From Sphaeroforma arctica JP610 (Eukaryota; Opisthokonta; Ichthyosporea; Ichthyophonida): a stretch of 55,136 nucleotides of DNA. The notes under the pieces are model-generated. The model made no database searches, had not been told where the DNA came from, and saw only the letters and a list, made by a program, of their open reading frames with translations. This document shows, one piece after another, positions 1 through 17,000 of this stretch; the first letter of the stretch is position 1, and every line of letters starts with the position of its first letter. A program made the translations under genes and the position numbers. Where the stretch lies: NCBI RefSeq assembly GCF_001186125.1, contig NW_014040545.1, positions 20,504 to 75,639 on the forward strand, given 5' to 3'.

Positions 1-1147
1 CCAAAGATTGGCAGAAGAAGAAGCCGAGGTACAGCGACTTGCCCAGGAGGCTGCTGAGGTAGAGACTCGAAGATTGGCAGAAGAAGAAGCCAAGATACAG
101 CGACTTGCCCAGGAGGCTGCTGAGGCAGAGCTCAAAGATTGGCAGAAGAAGAAGCCGAGTACAGCGACTTGCCCAGGAGGCTGCTGAGGCAGAGACTCAA
201 AGATTGGCAGAAGAAGAAGCCGAGGTACAGCGACTTGCCCAGGGTTCTGCTGGAGCAGAGGCCCAAAGATTGGCAGAAGAAGAAGCCGAGGTACAGCGAC
301 TTGCCCAGGAGGCTGCTGAGGTAGAGACTCGAAGATTGGCAGAAGAAGAAGCCAAGATACAGCGACTTGCCCAGGAGGCTGCTGAGGCAGAGCTCAAAGA
401 TTGGCAGAAGAAGAAGCCGAGATATGGTGATTTGCCCAGGAGGAGGCTGCTGAGGCAGATGCCCAGGAGGCTGTTGAGGCAGATGCCCAGGAGGCTGCTG
501 AGGCAGAGGCCCAAAGATTGGCAGAAGAAGCCGAGGTACAGCGACTTGCCCAGGAGGCTGCTGAATTAGAGAAAGCAGTGCAACTTGCAAAAGAGGCTGC
601 TAATGTAGAGGCCGAAAGATTGGCAGAAGAAGTCGAGGTACAGCGACTTGCCCAGGAGGCTGCGGAGGTCGAGGCACAGAGACTTGCTACAGAACAACCT
701 GCGAAACTTGTCGAGGCAGAGCAAATCGCCTCTGAGGAGTATGCTACCAGAGTTAAGGCGGAACGAATTGCGAAGGCAGTCGAGATGGAAGCCAAAAGAC
801 TGTACAAGAAAAAGCTCAGTAGCCAGGCTCATATGAACGGCTTGGCTTTCAAGCACGCCATTGTGTGTTCCATCGAGCTTGAAGCACGCCGAATCGCTGC
901 GATTCAGGGAGAGAAGAAGGCGGCGGAAAAGCGTCTATCGCGGGAGGTTGAGCAGCAGAGCGACTGTATGCCTGAGAGATGGGCTGAAGGTGTGAGTGAG
1001 TGCGAGCCTCAGGAGAAGTATCCGTCTACTGATAAGGCAGCAACGGCGAGGGCGTCATCAAAGCTTAAACAAGCGCCAGTGGTGTACATCCGTATCATGG
1101 GCAAAGTTGGAACTGGCAGTCTCCTCTGCCGCCCTATGTGGGATTAA
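1..1147 (+). CDS. 3' part of a repeat-rich helical (coiled-coil/LEA-like) protein gene
   Basis: The coding sequence enters from the left edge and stops at 1145-1147. Positions 2 to about 700 consist of a 66-bp unit giving 22 residues of the type QRLAEEEAEV-QRLAQEAAEVET, itself two 10-12 residue half-repeats. It is rich in Ala, Glu, Gln and Arg and lacks Pro and Gly, so a long single helix or coiled coil is expected; 11-residue LEA-type repeats are an alternative. The tail (about 700-1147) is non-repetitive, charged and unrecognised. The reading frame is not continuous: one-base deletions relative to the consensus unit lie near 131, 158 and 393. Together they restore the original frame, which then meets a TGA at 428-430 before staying open from there to the stop. 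This could be a decayed array, an assembly fault in near-identical repeats, or unrecognised introns. No function is assigned. Confidence 0.55.
2..700 (+). repeat. 66-bp coding tandem repeat array with a four-unit higher-order repeat
   Basis: About eight to ten copies of a 66-bp unit beginning at the CAAAGATTGG motif. Units from 2 and from 264 start the same variant series, including the same one-base-short GAGCTC junction, so a block of about four units (262 bp) has been duplicated. Units around 430-520 are compressed to short GATGCCCAGGAGGCT repeats. Confidence 0.85.
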
Positions 1148-1539
1148 AAGCGACTCGGCAGGTCTGGAGTTGTCTGCGTCGCAGCTGGAAATAGATGCGT
1201 GCATTTGAGGAATTAGAGAACAGTTGCAGTGAAAGACTACATCGCAGTTAGAAAACGCGTACACAGAAATGTACACGAAAATGTAGTCAGTAGAAATCAA
1301 AATAAACAATTGAGCGGGCAAATGAGACTATTCAGCTAAATATACATAACCCACCACTGCCACAAATGGTGACAAACGCAGCTTTCATACAGGTAGTAGC
1401 ATACGGCGGATAGTAATTTTTATGTTGAACGCTTTTCCCACCAATACAACATCTGATAAACATAAGCTTCAAACGGGGCTTTAATTTCTGTTGAACCTGT
1501 TTCAAAAGACGTCCTTTGCTGCCTGTTGTCATTCACCTG
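1148..1539. other. Intergenic, convergent gene ends
   Basis: Lies between the stop of the repeat protein gene (+) and the stop of SelO (-). I see no supported gene or conserved motif; it presumably holds both 3' untranslated regions. Confidence 0.5.
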
Positions 1540-6880
<5,341 letters not shown>

Positions 6881-6954
6881 ATTATACTAATGAAGACACA
6901 AAGTAGTCGGAATACGTGCATGCTCATCCTCTTTTGAATACACAGCTAGGAACA

Positions 6955-8193
6955 TTAGGTGCACATGTATCGGCTACCTGGTGTTTCCGGTGTAGGTATC
7001 AGCCTGTGTGGGATACCACACAGAGTTTCTTGGCCGAAAGCGCACGAACAAGTACCATCACCTGCCAATCCATCATCGCAATCTTCATATTCGGCACAAT
7101 CACACACACCGGAACAATCCAAGCCATAGTGATCTGGTAGGCACGACGTGTACCTGCTACTGATAGCAACAGCTGGTATAGCAGGAGTTGAAATGCAGAC
7201 ATGTCTGTAGCTTTGTTGTACGTGCGTATAAAGATACGTGTGCACATGGGGTGTGCGTGGGTTTACCAACGCTGTTTCCTGATAAAAGACCTGGCGAACT
7301 CGACTTGTATTGAATAAACACATAAGTCAATGTCTGACCACACACAATCCATACTTATGTATATACACGCTAGCAGAATCCATACTAAAGTTATCTGGGA
7401 GGCATGATACAAAACACGCAGCGGCTATTGAGGCTACAAATATATTCGCGCTTAGAGCTGAACTATCCAAAGAGACATCATGGAGTATAGCCTATCAGTA
7501 TATATACCACATGTGCTTCAGCAGTCACTATTCACATATATTGACATGTGAAATAGAAACAAAATGAGCAACCTAAGATGGAGCCCGGTTGGCTCATACA
7601 TATACGTGTCACTATATTGTTGCCAACTATGTGACTATAAGTAGCGGTGAGGTGACTCGACCAATCGGATTTATTTTTGACATTCAACCGTTTCTTAAGT
7701 GTACACGCGTATCTAAGAAAACAACTGAGACATACGATGCCAGATGAATCTGAAGTAAATAACACATATCTACCATCAGCGAAAACCTCCCAAGTTTGCG
7801 ACTAGCTATAGATATTTATTGTATCGAAAGAGATCCTCGGCGCAGAAGACATACGAAGTAATGAGACCACGGCTCACCGTCACATGCTGGATTATTGACA
7901 GTGATCTAAGCTATACACTTATATACTTACGTGTTCCAGTTGTATGCACGGACTTGCTTCCGTTCACCAGGATGCAGAGTGAAAGTGCTAGTGGCCACAC
8001 CCGACTGGACATCCTCGTGAATTAGTGATGAGTCGAGAGGATATGCGGTGCTATTCAAGACGCAGCCACCACTCAGTTTACGCATATCACTACTTGTTAT
8101 TATGTAGATTGGACGTGAGAGCGAGTTATGAATATCATCCATGCATCTATAGACCACGGCACAGGTCGCATTATTGATATGGCGTGGACGACA
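6955..8193 (-). CDS. Small Cys-rich EGF-like, probably secreted or membrane protein (partial)
   Basis: Two exons join in phase on the minus strand. The upstream one ends at 7931 with a strong GTAAGT donor and starts at 8193 or 8146 (two possible acceptors). The downstream one starts at 7153 and either stops with TAA at 6955 or uses a donor after 7017. The second exon encodes an EGF/laminin-type cysteine pattern (DHYGLDCSGVCDC, then CDDGLAGDGTCSCAFG). The first carries possible N-glycosylation sites (NNAT, NST) and several Cys, fitting an extracellular protein. No signal peptide was found; the first coding exon is missing or lies between 8193 and the ANAPC1 start. The gene ends only 75 bp before the SelO ATG on the same strand. 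The family cannot be named. Confidence 0.6.
7154..7930 (-). other. Intron of the EGF-like gene
   Basis: The flanking exons join in phase across this interval. Short open frames inside (for example 7765-7532) lack splice-compatible edges and recognisable motifs, so I see nothing further here. Confidence 0.5.
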
Positions 8194-8616
8194 CTATATT
8201 ATTCATTTACTATTTAAATGTGGATACTGGAGAAGCAGAGGAACTACTAAATTGTTGGGTTTTCAACCTTGGAAAAGAGACAAATTAGGCAAATCAAAGA
8301 TTTGGCGGCACACTCAGCTGCGCAAATTCCGGCTAAAACTGACACTTTATTCAAAAAATATAATATGAAGGTAAATAAATACAAAATGTCTGGTTGATAC
8401 TATTACACACAGTGTCTTGAGTGTCGTGTGTGTAGTGGACTTTGCATAGTACCCCGTCTCATAAGCAAGCGCTTTAACAGTACGTAAACTTTTATAATTA
8501 ACAATAATATCGCCTGTTTCGTGCATATAGAATGATCGTCAGGTTGTGCAAAGTCAGTTAATTCCCTCTTGAGGAACTCTTTGTAACTTTCGTGTAGTAC
8601 TGAAGATCACACAGTA
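8194..8616. promoter_or_regulatory. Divergent intergenic region before ANAPC1
   Basis: About 420 bp between the minus-strand EGF-like gene and the plus-strand ANAPC1 ATG. It is AT-rich, with no clear TATA box or conserved element by eye. It presumably holds promoters for both genes, and possibly the missing first exon of the EGF-like gene. Confidence 0.35.
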
Positions 8617-11600
8617 ATGAATATGGCATGTGCCGATGTGCTTGTCGATCTGGGCGTATACACACCGTTTGGACGGCAGTACATAAAATGGCATCCTAGC
8701 TGCGGTGATGTGGAACGGAAAGAGGTATGCTTAGCTCGCACGTATTCGTGAATGCAATCGTTCATTTGTTCGTGCACGCTGGCTTGGAATGAAAGTGATT
8801 ATTCTAAGCTTTAATTTGCGAACTAATGTTAATTTCTAATATGCCAAAGTATGACTGTGTGTGCCAACCAATTTGTTTCTCTCGATTTCTCGATCGTTGG
8901 GATCTTGAACCCCGAGTATTGCATCGATACCCACACTTGGCGAGTCTGCGCACCATCGGCCCAAACGTTTCTGCCTAATTTCTCCGTTTGAACAAACGAT
9001 GGGCCTGGTTTCTTCTGGTCGAACAAATTTTACACGGTTATGCATAGTGAGTACCCACCCCATGCAAGATGACATCATACGTGGTGGTTGTGGACTTCAA
9101 GCTAGTATGCTTATTATTCGACATTAGGCGAACGGGAAGTTGCCGATGGTGTGGTCAATATATCACCTAAAGTGCTTGCGCTGCTTATGTACAGCAAAGA
9201 TCTATTTTCAGCTTATGAAAATGTAAGTTGTACAATTCTACGTTAACTGTATATACAGGAGTTGCGAAACTACAAGTGCTGGTCGCGTGTCGTGTATCAC
9301 GCACAACCGCACAAAAGATGCACGCCTCTATGCTCATATGGGTGTAAATTCGATAATTATGAATCAAAGCCTTATACAGATAGATACAATAAACAGGGCA
9401 TGTCGCGTTGGCTGCCGACTGCCGCTATACCAGGATCATATACACCAAACCCCCACGACCATATTGCAACTATGGGCATATCGAATATCAACTCTCAATA
9501 TGTGTACACAATCGACCCTGCCGATCATCACACAAGGGTAAAATAAAAGACTGCACCGTCTCATTCTGCGCCCGCCTCTTCATTATATACTTATCACCTT
9601 ACCACAGCGGTACCAACTAACACACATGCCAGCAAGTGGCAGAGACGATGAGTGTAGTGATCAGGAACTGTACGTCAATGACTGCACAGTCATATGGAGC
9701 GCTGGCGGCTCTGTGAAGCAGTGTTACACAGGCGAATGTCGCGTACGAGAGGTGTGTTGTGTGTGATGGAGGTGTTTTTCGCGTATAAAATGCTTGTTTG
9801 GGTTGAGCTGCTCATCATACCGCCTATTGATATTGGGTGCAGACTCATCGCTCCACAGCACAGTATGGATCAACTGAAACCGACTAGTACATAAGCCTTT
9901 TACTTTCGTGCAGTTCGGTGTGGGTTGGTATGTGCTGCACTGGTTCGATTCTATGCGCAGCTCATTTATTTCTCCATCTTTGTATCATTCGTGGCCTTGT
10001 ATAACCATACGAAGTTTTGCATGAAGTTGTATGCCATGCGGGTTGGAGTGCTATAAGCAGTATCCCGTATAGAAAACTGAAAGCAGGCGCCCAGATATTT
10101 GATGCTATATATTCAGTTGCAGTGTGCTCATTTTATCTGTCACATTCTCATTGCTCAGGCGGTGTGGACGTTGATGAAGTACGAGACCGCGCAAATACCA
10201 GAGACCACGTTGGCAGTTCTGCGGACGGTAAGTAGCAAACGAAATGAAATTTAGGCTGCACCATCTGAGAATAGTTCAAATGGCGAAGTCTACTGGTTAA
10301 CACCTGTTAGCATATATTATAACAATGAGATAGACATACAATGTATTTTACGTGCCCTCTTTTAATTGATATTCTAAAGTTTCGAATAGTCAATGGGTTT
10401 ATGATATTCGGCGATCAAAATTTCACATCTACACCACACAAATTTAATTTAGCTGAAACTACGAACAAACTGACACATGCGCACACCGTACAGGAGTCAG
10501 TAGACTTCACAGCACTCTCCGGTAGGACATACACAATGCCCCTGACTCGTTCGGTTGCCCATCTACATCCCACACACCCGGATGGCTTTCTGCTCGAGTT
10601 GGATGCGAGGGAGCGTCTAGACACACTGAACGATTGTGGCTTGAGATATGGGACTCACCCCTGGGCACCGGCGCAACCGGTAGTCCTGCGCACTCCCAAA
10701 GGTGGGTATCTCAAGCGTGCTGCGTGCACAAACAGGGTCGAGTACATCCATACCTCATGCGTATCTGATGACTGCGACATGGCAATAAATGCGTTAACTT
10801 ATGGTTATACCTTGCCTTGTGTGCATCACTGTGATAAATCGACTCAATACCGTGGTTTGTGCTTTGCTACAGGCACACCGTACCAGGTATCGCGGCTGTC
10901 GTGTCTATATTCCGAGGTTTCCAACGATTTAGTCGTGTGCTACGAGACCTCGAAGTGCACTCTGACACTCTGGAAAGCTCAAGTGAGTGGCGACCCGATT
11001 CCGAAGAAGGTACAGCGGTGGAGTAATTGTGCAATATCATTTGAATAGTTATAATCACGCAGTTGCTTACCTCATGTGGTTATCTGTGTTGACATCTTTT
11101 ATTCACTGAAATTTGATGCAAGGCTAATTTTCTGCCTTGGTGTGGCCGGCACCCATATCTCATCTTCACTATTGCGATATTCTGTGTTTCATTTTCTGTA
11201 ATTCTATGGGAAAACTTTATTGAGTTTCTGTGCGCAGTGTTAAAGCCACGAGAATTGCGCGTCACACGTTGCAGCAAGTTTGTGCATGCAAACGACATGT
11301 GTGAACTTTATTGTAGGCTTATTGACAATTTGTGGTTTCGTATCGAATACACAGACAGAGGAGGCGACTGATTTCTCCAAGGCCAGCAGCAGAGAATTGG
11401 ATAGTTCCCGGTCATATACGGGAGCCTTTGCGGATGATGTCATGAATATGGTAAGTACTTGTAAGACCATGCGCGTATTCCATTGCATATTCATAATTGT
11501 GAAGCACTGCAATTTGTATTGAAATTGTCATGCTGCGTATGATACATAAATAACGCTAGCAGTCTCGCTCGAAGCGCGATATCGAGAGGAAACTCAAACT

Positions 11601-14055
11601 TTGATATTTCTCACTTGTGGCTGAGTGCATCAAATTTACGCATGGCTTCAAGACCGTCCGCATGACGGACTCTGCATGCACCCATAAATCTTAATGTAGA
11701 TCTGATTTCGCATCCAGCCCTGTTCGAGTGGCTGTCCTGATAATTAGTTTGCCTGTGCTCGTATTCCTGTCATATCTCTAGTCGGTGGCGTTTAGAAGTG
11801 CATACTTTGCCATGTATGTCACTAAAAAGATCATGGAGACTTAAGAATCGTCGAAAGTAAATAAAACGTTAGGGCCTGATCCGCGATTGTGTTTATTTGC
11901 CTTCAACTATACAGGCCAGAGTAGAGCAAGCGGATACGCTAGTGAATGATCGTGGTGGTTTGCTAGTCATGACCCTACAGCATAGTATCAGCATGGGAAC
12001 TGCGAGCAGTGCAGCCTATGCCAACATGAAGAACTGGACTATATTCGCATGCCACGACTGGTAGGTATACCCGACTTTTAGTGATTTAGCCTTTGACTAC
12101 CGTCATGCTCCTTAGCCACCAACCTGTAGAGTAACCAGACCAAAAAGACATCGGGCGCACTTGCTATTTTGTTCCAACCACACACTTTGATCAATATGCT
12201 CTAGTCGTTCAGTGGAACAGCTGTGTACACCCTATTTGATTCAAGCGCCAAGTTGTACATGCTTCCCCAACATGACCATCCGTACACTCGCAATGTACCG
12301 ACTTGGCATTCACTACAATATACATACCTATGTGGGTGAATTGCAGTGTAGGGCAGCCCGTGAGTCTATGGATGATTCATCGGCCTTCGTCCAGCGGCTG
12401 TGTTCTTGATCTCAAGGGGGGGTCGACGCCTGCGCGAACGATTGTCGCCATCGACGATGCAACAAGAATAAGGTGACTAGCCTGCGTGTATTTTGAGGAA
12501 AAAAAGTCAATGCTTGACTTGTTATACGTCATGTTGTTGTCCTCGCATATATTCAGATTTGCACCTGTTTGAGTGTATTGTTGGTCGTTGATTTCATCTA
12601 CTCACGTTGCGTTCGGTTTAATGCAGCGCTTTCTGCTCCTATGTCTGCAACTTTGCTTACTACCAACCCAACTATATCTCGAATTGTATTTAGTAGTTGA
12701 TAGATGTTCATACTGGCTTATATGTAGAACGAGAAATATGTGTTTTTCTTGCGTTAAAGATATGTTACATATTTATATACATAAATTAACTTTGCGCCAA
12801 CAATCCTGTGTATCACCACGTGTTTTGGCCGTCCCGGATTCAGTTTCAAAAGTACAGAGAATTGCTTAGATGACGAAGTTCTCGGCCTACAAGATGGCAA
12901 ATTGCAACTTCACGCATCGAATGGAGAAAGGATCCTACAATGTCGGACAGAACATATCCTACCAACCAGGTAGGTGTGCATACCATGCTCTTTTACTAAA
13001 ACCATATCGAATTGACTACCATGCCACAGTGCGGGCCTAAACAGATATCCATGTCAGAAACACTACGTGTTCAATTCATCGCTGCCGTTTGCATACTTGA
13101 TCAATATTACTTTACTACACTGCATAAGTGTGTACGCTCGGATTAACACTATGCATTAATGTCTTATATGTATCTACAGATCGATGGAAGCACCCATGCA
13201 AATAAAATTGATTAACATTTNNNNNNNNNNNNNNNNNNNNATATATATATGTATGTATATATAAATATGTATATATATATATATTTACTTATACTTATAT
13301 ATATGTATGTATATATATATATGTATGTATAAATATATATATATATATGTATATGTATATATAAATATATATATATATATATGTATGTATGTATGTATGT
13401 ATATTTATATATACATATGTGTGTGTGTGTATGTGTATGTGTGTATGTGTACATATATATATGTGTGTGTGTGTGTGTGTCCGTGTCTTGGTCTGTGTCT
13501 GTGTATGTGTCTGTGTCTGTGTCTGTGTCTGTGTCTGTGTATGTATATATATATTTATATATATATATATATATATATGTTATGTATGTATGTATGTATG
13601 CATGTGTAGCCATTTTATTTCTAAGATTATTCTTGTATATGAATATGTTTTTATATATCACTATATTTATGTGCATAGTTGAATTTGTAAGAGTAGGACA
13701 CAGGTATACATAGCTATGTGATAAATATCCGAGTTTGCTTAAAATTTTCTATTCAAGGGTGTTGTATTGATCTACCAAGGTGTACATCACTCTGTCAGTT
13801 TCTCCTGTGAATACATCTGTATATATACACTTCGTTACCAGTACATACACCATATTTACTAACACTGTTTGAACTGCTTTGTATACACTCCTTATCAGTC
13901 TGCCGTCACAAGTTGCGCGCCCTGCCATCGTTGGCCTACGTGATGGGGTTGGGAATCGTGTGACTCTTTGTTTGTCAAACAACTCGATGCTAAGAGTGGC
14001 GGTGAGCGAGTGTGCCAAATCGCCCATAGTGCGGTGTTTGATGAGGCTGCTGCAG
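8617..14055 (+). other. ANAPC1: ANAPC1 exons 1-12: N-terminal beta-propeller region
   Basis: Exons by splice sites and homology: 8617-8724; tentative 9259-9340; 9633-9751 (or from 9637); 10159-10227; 10494-10701; 10873-10982; 11355-11450; 11915-12060; 12213-about 12281; 12395-12472; about 12868-12969; 13899-14055. Conserved landmarks are [25 protein letters not shown] (human IEGKDYIASLPF), [30 protein letters not shown] and [18 protein letters not shown]. In APC1 this region folds as a seven-bladed WD40 propeller. Exons 3 to 8 are in consistent phase, and exon 11 joins exon 12 in phase across the gapped microsatellite intron. The junction of exons 10 and 11 does not close in phase; exon 10 holds a seven-G run (12416-12422) that may be a sequence error. 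Confidence 0.85.
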
Positions 14056-17000
14056 GTAAACTTGGTATGTTCTTGGAAATATTCCGGAGGACACAATCCA
14101 TGCATACCTAGTTGCTTGGGAAAACTCCGGGAGCAATGCAGAGCGCTGTAATTCTGGGATTTTGTAGTGCTTTTCTAATTTTTGCGATAATTCAACCAAT
14201 TTTACGACAGTCTGTGATCGAGAAATAGTCCTGATTTCGGAGTTTTATAGTTGTTCTGACATTCTCTCAAGATTTTGTCGTCCCGGCTTGCCAATATTTA
14301 TTTATTAGTTGTAGCACTGTGAATCTCATAGTCTTCCCAGGATCTTGGCCTTATTAATTCGTCCTAAATTGTATCTCATTCCACGGCGCTGTACCCAGGT
14401 CATTGACTTGGTCTCGGGCTTGTCGCAATGTTCCCATACCATTACTAAAATTGCTAGCCCAGCATCATGGTGTTTGCCTATTGAACTCGATTGTTGCTGT
14501 AATCCATAACTATTTAAATATGTATCCAAGTTATGTGTTGCAAGCTATTTTTTGTATGGACAAGTTTAAGCATTCATGCACATTCTTGTGCGCCCAACTC
14601 GCTCTTACCCATACACATGCACACACGAACGCACTTGCATGCGCACGCATATCCGCAATTACGCAAAATAGGTCATACACGAGCGCACTTAAATACACTC
14701 GTATATACGCAATTACGCTATACACTCCACACACGAACGTACTTACACATTTACAAATGAACGCGCAAGTACGCAATTATGCAAATTAACTCACGCATGC
14801 TTTAGGCTGAGTTGGGCCATTGATTGTCTAAATCTGGAACTTGCTGGGACGAAAGTGGGCAAACACAACTTTCTCCAGTATATGAGTGACCGGAAATGAC
14901 TATCTATCCCCCCCCCCTTCCTCCTCCTTTTTTGAGGTCACCTAATTCTGCTCTTAATGAGTGCGGCCAGTATAAAGTTACTCATACCTGTGCACATCAA
15001 TATAATTATCCTCCGTAGCCAACGAGGCAACAACCTCTGCAGGTTCAACACGACACCTTGAACAACCCACCCATACCGCAAACCTTCCTGCGCCTGCGTC
15101 GATGCTACCTACTTAGCTACACACCAGCGCGGGAATGGGACGCCCTGGTGCGTGCGGTGTACTGTCTGATAAACAACGGCGATGAGAGCGAATGTACCTG
15201 CGGTCCAAATCAGCTCGGAGGCGCCGATGCTAATGAGAAAGGTGGGTGTAGGGACCGGCTGTGTGCTATACCCACCTATTGGTATACCGCTTAGCGTGCC
15301 AGACTATTCTATATCTTCCAATAAGTTTTCGATTTTACACGCGGGGTCTGCCACTAGGCGCTGTCTGATGCGTGTTCTGGGGCGGTTGCCTCCCATGTAT
15401 GACCGATTATGTCAGCCTCTAACGGTGCGTGTGTTCGTACGACTGTACGCGTGTATTAGATTAGATGTTTGGTTTACTTCTATGTATTGCCGTAGTTGCT
15501 TTGCCACGTCATGAGATATGTCTTGTTCCGTTTGATCCACCGCATTAGTACTATGACGGCTCTGTCTTCACCTGCAGTCTACTGACACGTGTACTCATTC
15601 TGTTATCGCATATGTGTGTAAAGGTAGCATAATTGCGGGTGTATACTTTATCGTGATTCTTGGTATACACACCGAGTTGGTTCTTTACACCCAATGGAAT
15701 CCATAGTGGTCCATCCGTCGAATGCTATCTATTGATTTCCTAATTTATATTTATAACAAAAATACAAGCTCCTCGTGATCGTTGTTGAATGAAACCTATT
15801 GGACTCTCAACCGACTGAATGTGAATCATCACACACTCGATTACATACAGGTTTACAAAACCCAGTGGTAAAGCCGTCAGAGCCTGTGTCCGCTTGGGAG
15901 TATCTGTGCAAGACCCACAAGCCAGCGAACACTGGATTAGGCATACCGACAGTAAGTGGAATGTCATGACAGCTATGTATGTTTAGCGTTGTGTTGGGAG
16001 ATCTAGTTGCATGAGCTACGGTTACCCTGCTGAGCAGCGAATTCATGATTGTGTGGTGGTGGAGAACAGCCCGCGTCTTGTGCACTACATCGCATAGAGG
16101 CGGCGCTGATCGCTGATCAGCTCTGTACCTTGATCAGGTGACAGGTTCAGCCATGCCTGTATTGCACAATCCACGTGTGTCATATGAATACCAATCGCCA
16201 TTAACATTTTCTGGAAAAATGCCAGTCTGCGTAATGTTACATTCTGTGCGACATGTATCTTGCCCTCAATATCTTCTCACTGTGTACTGTCATCAACGCG
16301 ACCCCACTTAGGCTAGTACGGTTTTCTTTCTAAGTCTCTATGAAAAACCGACATAAAGATTGATTTCGACCCTTCTGCGTTACTAAATCCCAATGTGAAT
16401 ATCACTTTGTGTACAATAGCACTAAATAAGCCTACCATGTGAATTATACCAGGTCCAAGATGGTCTAGTGAAATCCTCTCGTAGGCCTGCACACGAAGTA
16501 ACACATCGATCGTCCAGTCACCAGCACTGGCAAGTGGTCGAGCGCGTGTTCAAGCTACTGGATGTGTGCGCTGCGTGCATGTCTATTGACGTGAGATTTG
16601 TAACTTGTGTGCACCGTTTAAACGGGTTGGTAGACGACATGTTGGCGCAACTGATCAATGTGCAATCGCAGAGCTACACGCGCGTACCGACACACACGGA
16701 TACAGATCCAGAGAGGCAAGTGCACGCGTTGAAGCAGGCCAAGATAGAGGTCCAGACAAGATTGCGGAGGATTGATATGCTTGGATGGCTGGAAAGTAAG
16801 GTCACGCGAATGCGTAGCACTGCACACGCGCGTACAGCCGACTACGCGTCCGCAGAAAACACTCTGGTACTGTTATTAGACCTATTCGTGATGGGCAGAT
16901 TGGTCGAATTGTCAGCTATGTGTATCTGCTGATTCCGCGCTCGATTCTTTTGCGCTTTATTGTTTTGCATTAAGTTATTTTCGATATTCAGGAATGTGTA

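Noticed and set aside
132-590. 152-residue minus-strand frame
   Set aside because: Shadow of the plus-strand 66-bp coding repeats.
8829-9078. Minus-strand frames of 65-80 residues in ANAPC1 intron 1
   Set aside because: Coding-like composition, but no homology, no splice logic and antisense to the gene.
9940-9955. Possible tRNA B-box (GGTTCGATTCT)
   Set aside because: No A-box at the right distance and no cloverleaf can be drawn around it.
13212-13713. Several 100-150 residue open frames rich in Tyr, Ile, Cys and Val
   Set aside because: They are translations of (TA)n/(TG)n microsatellite in every frame and one crosses the N gap.
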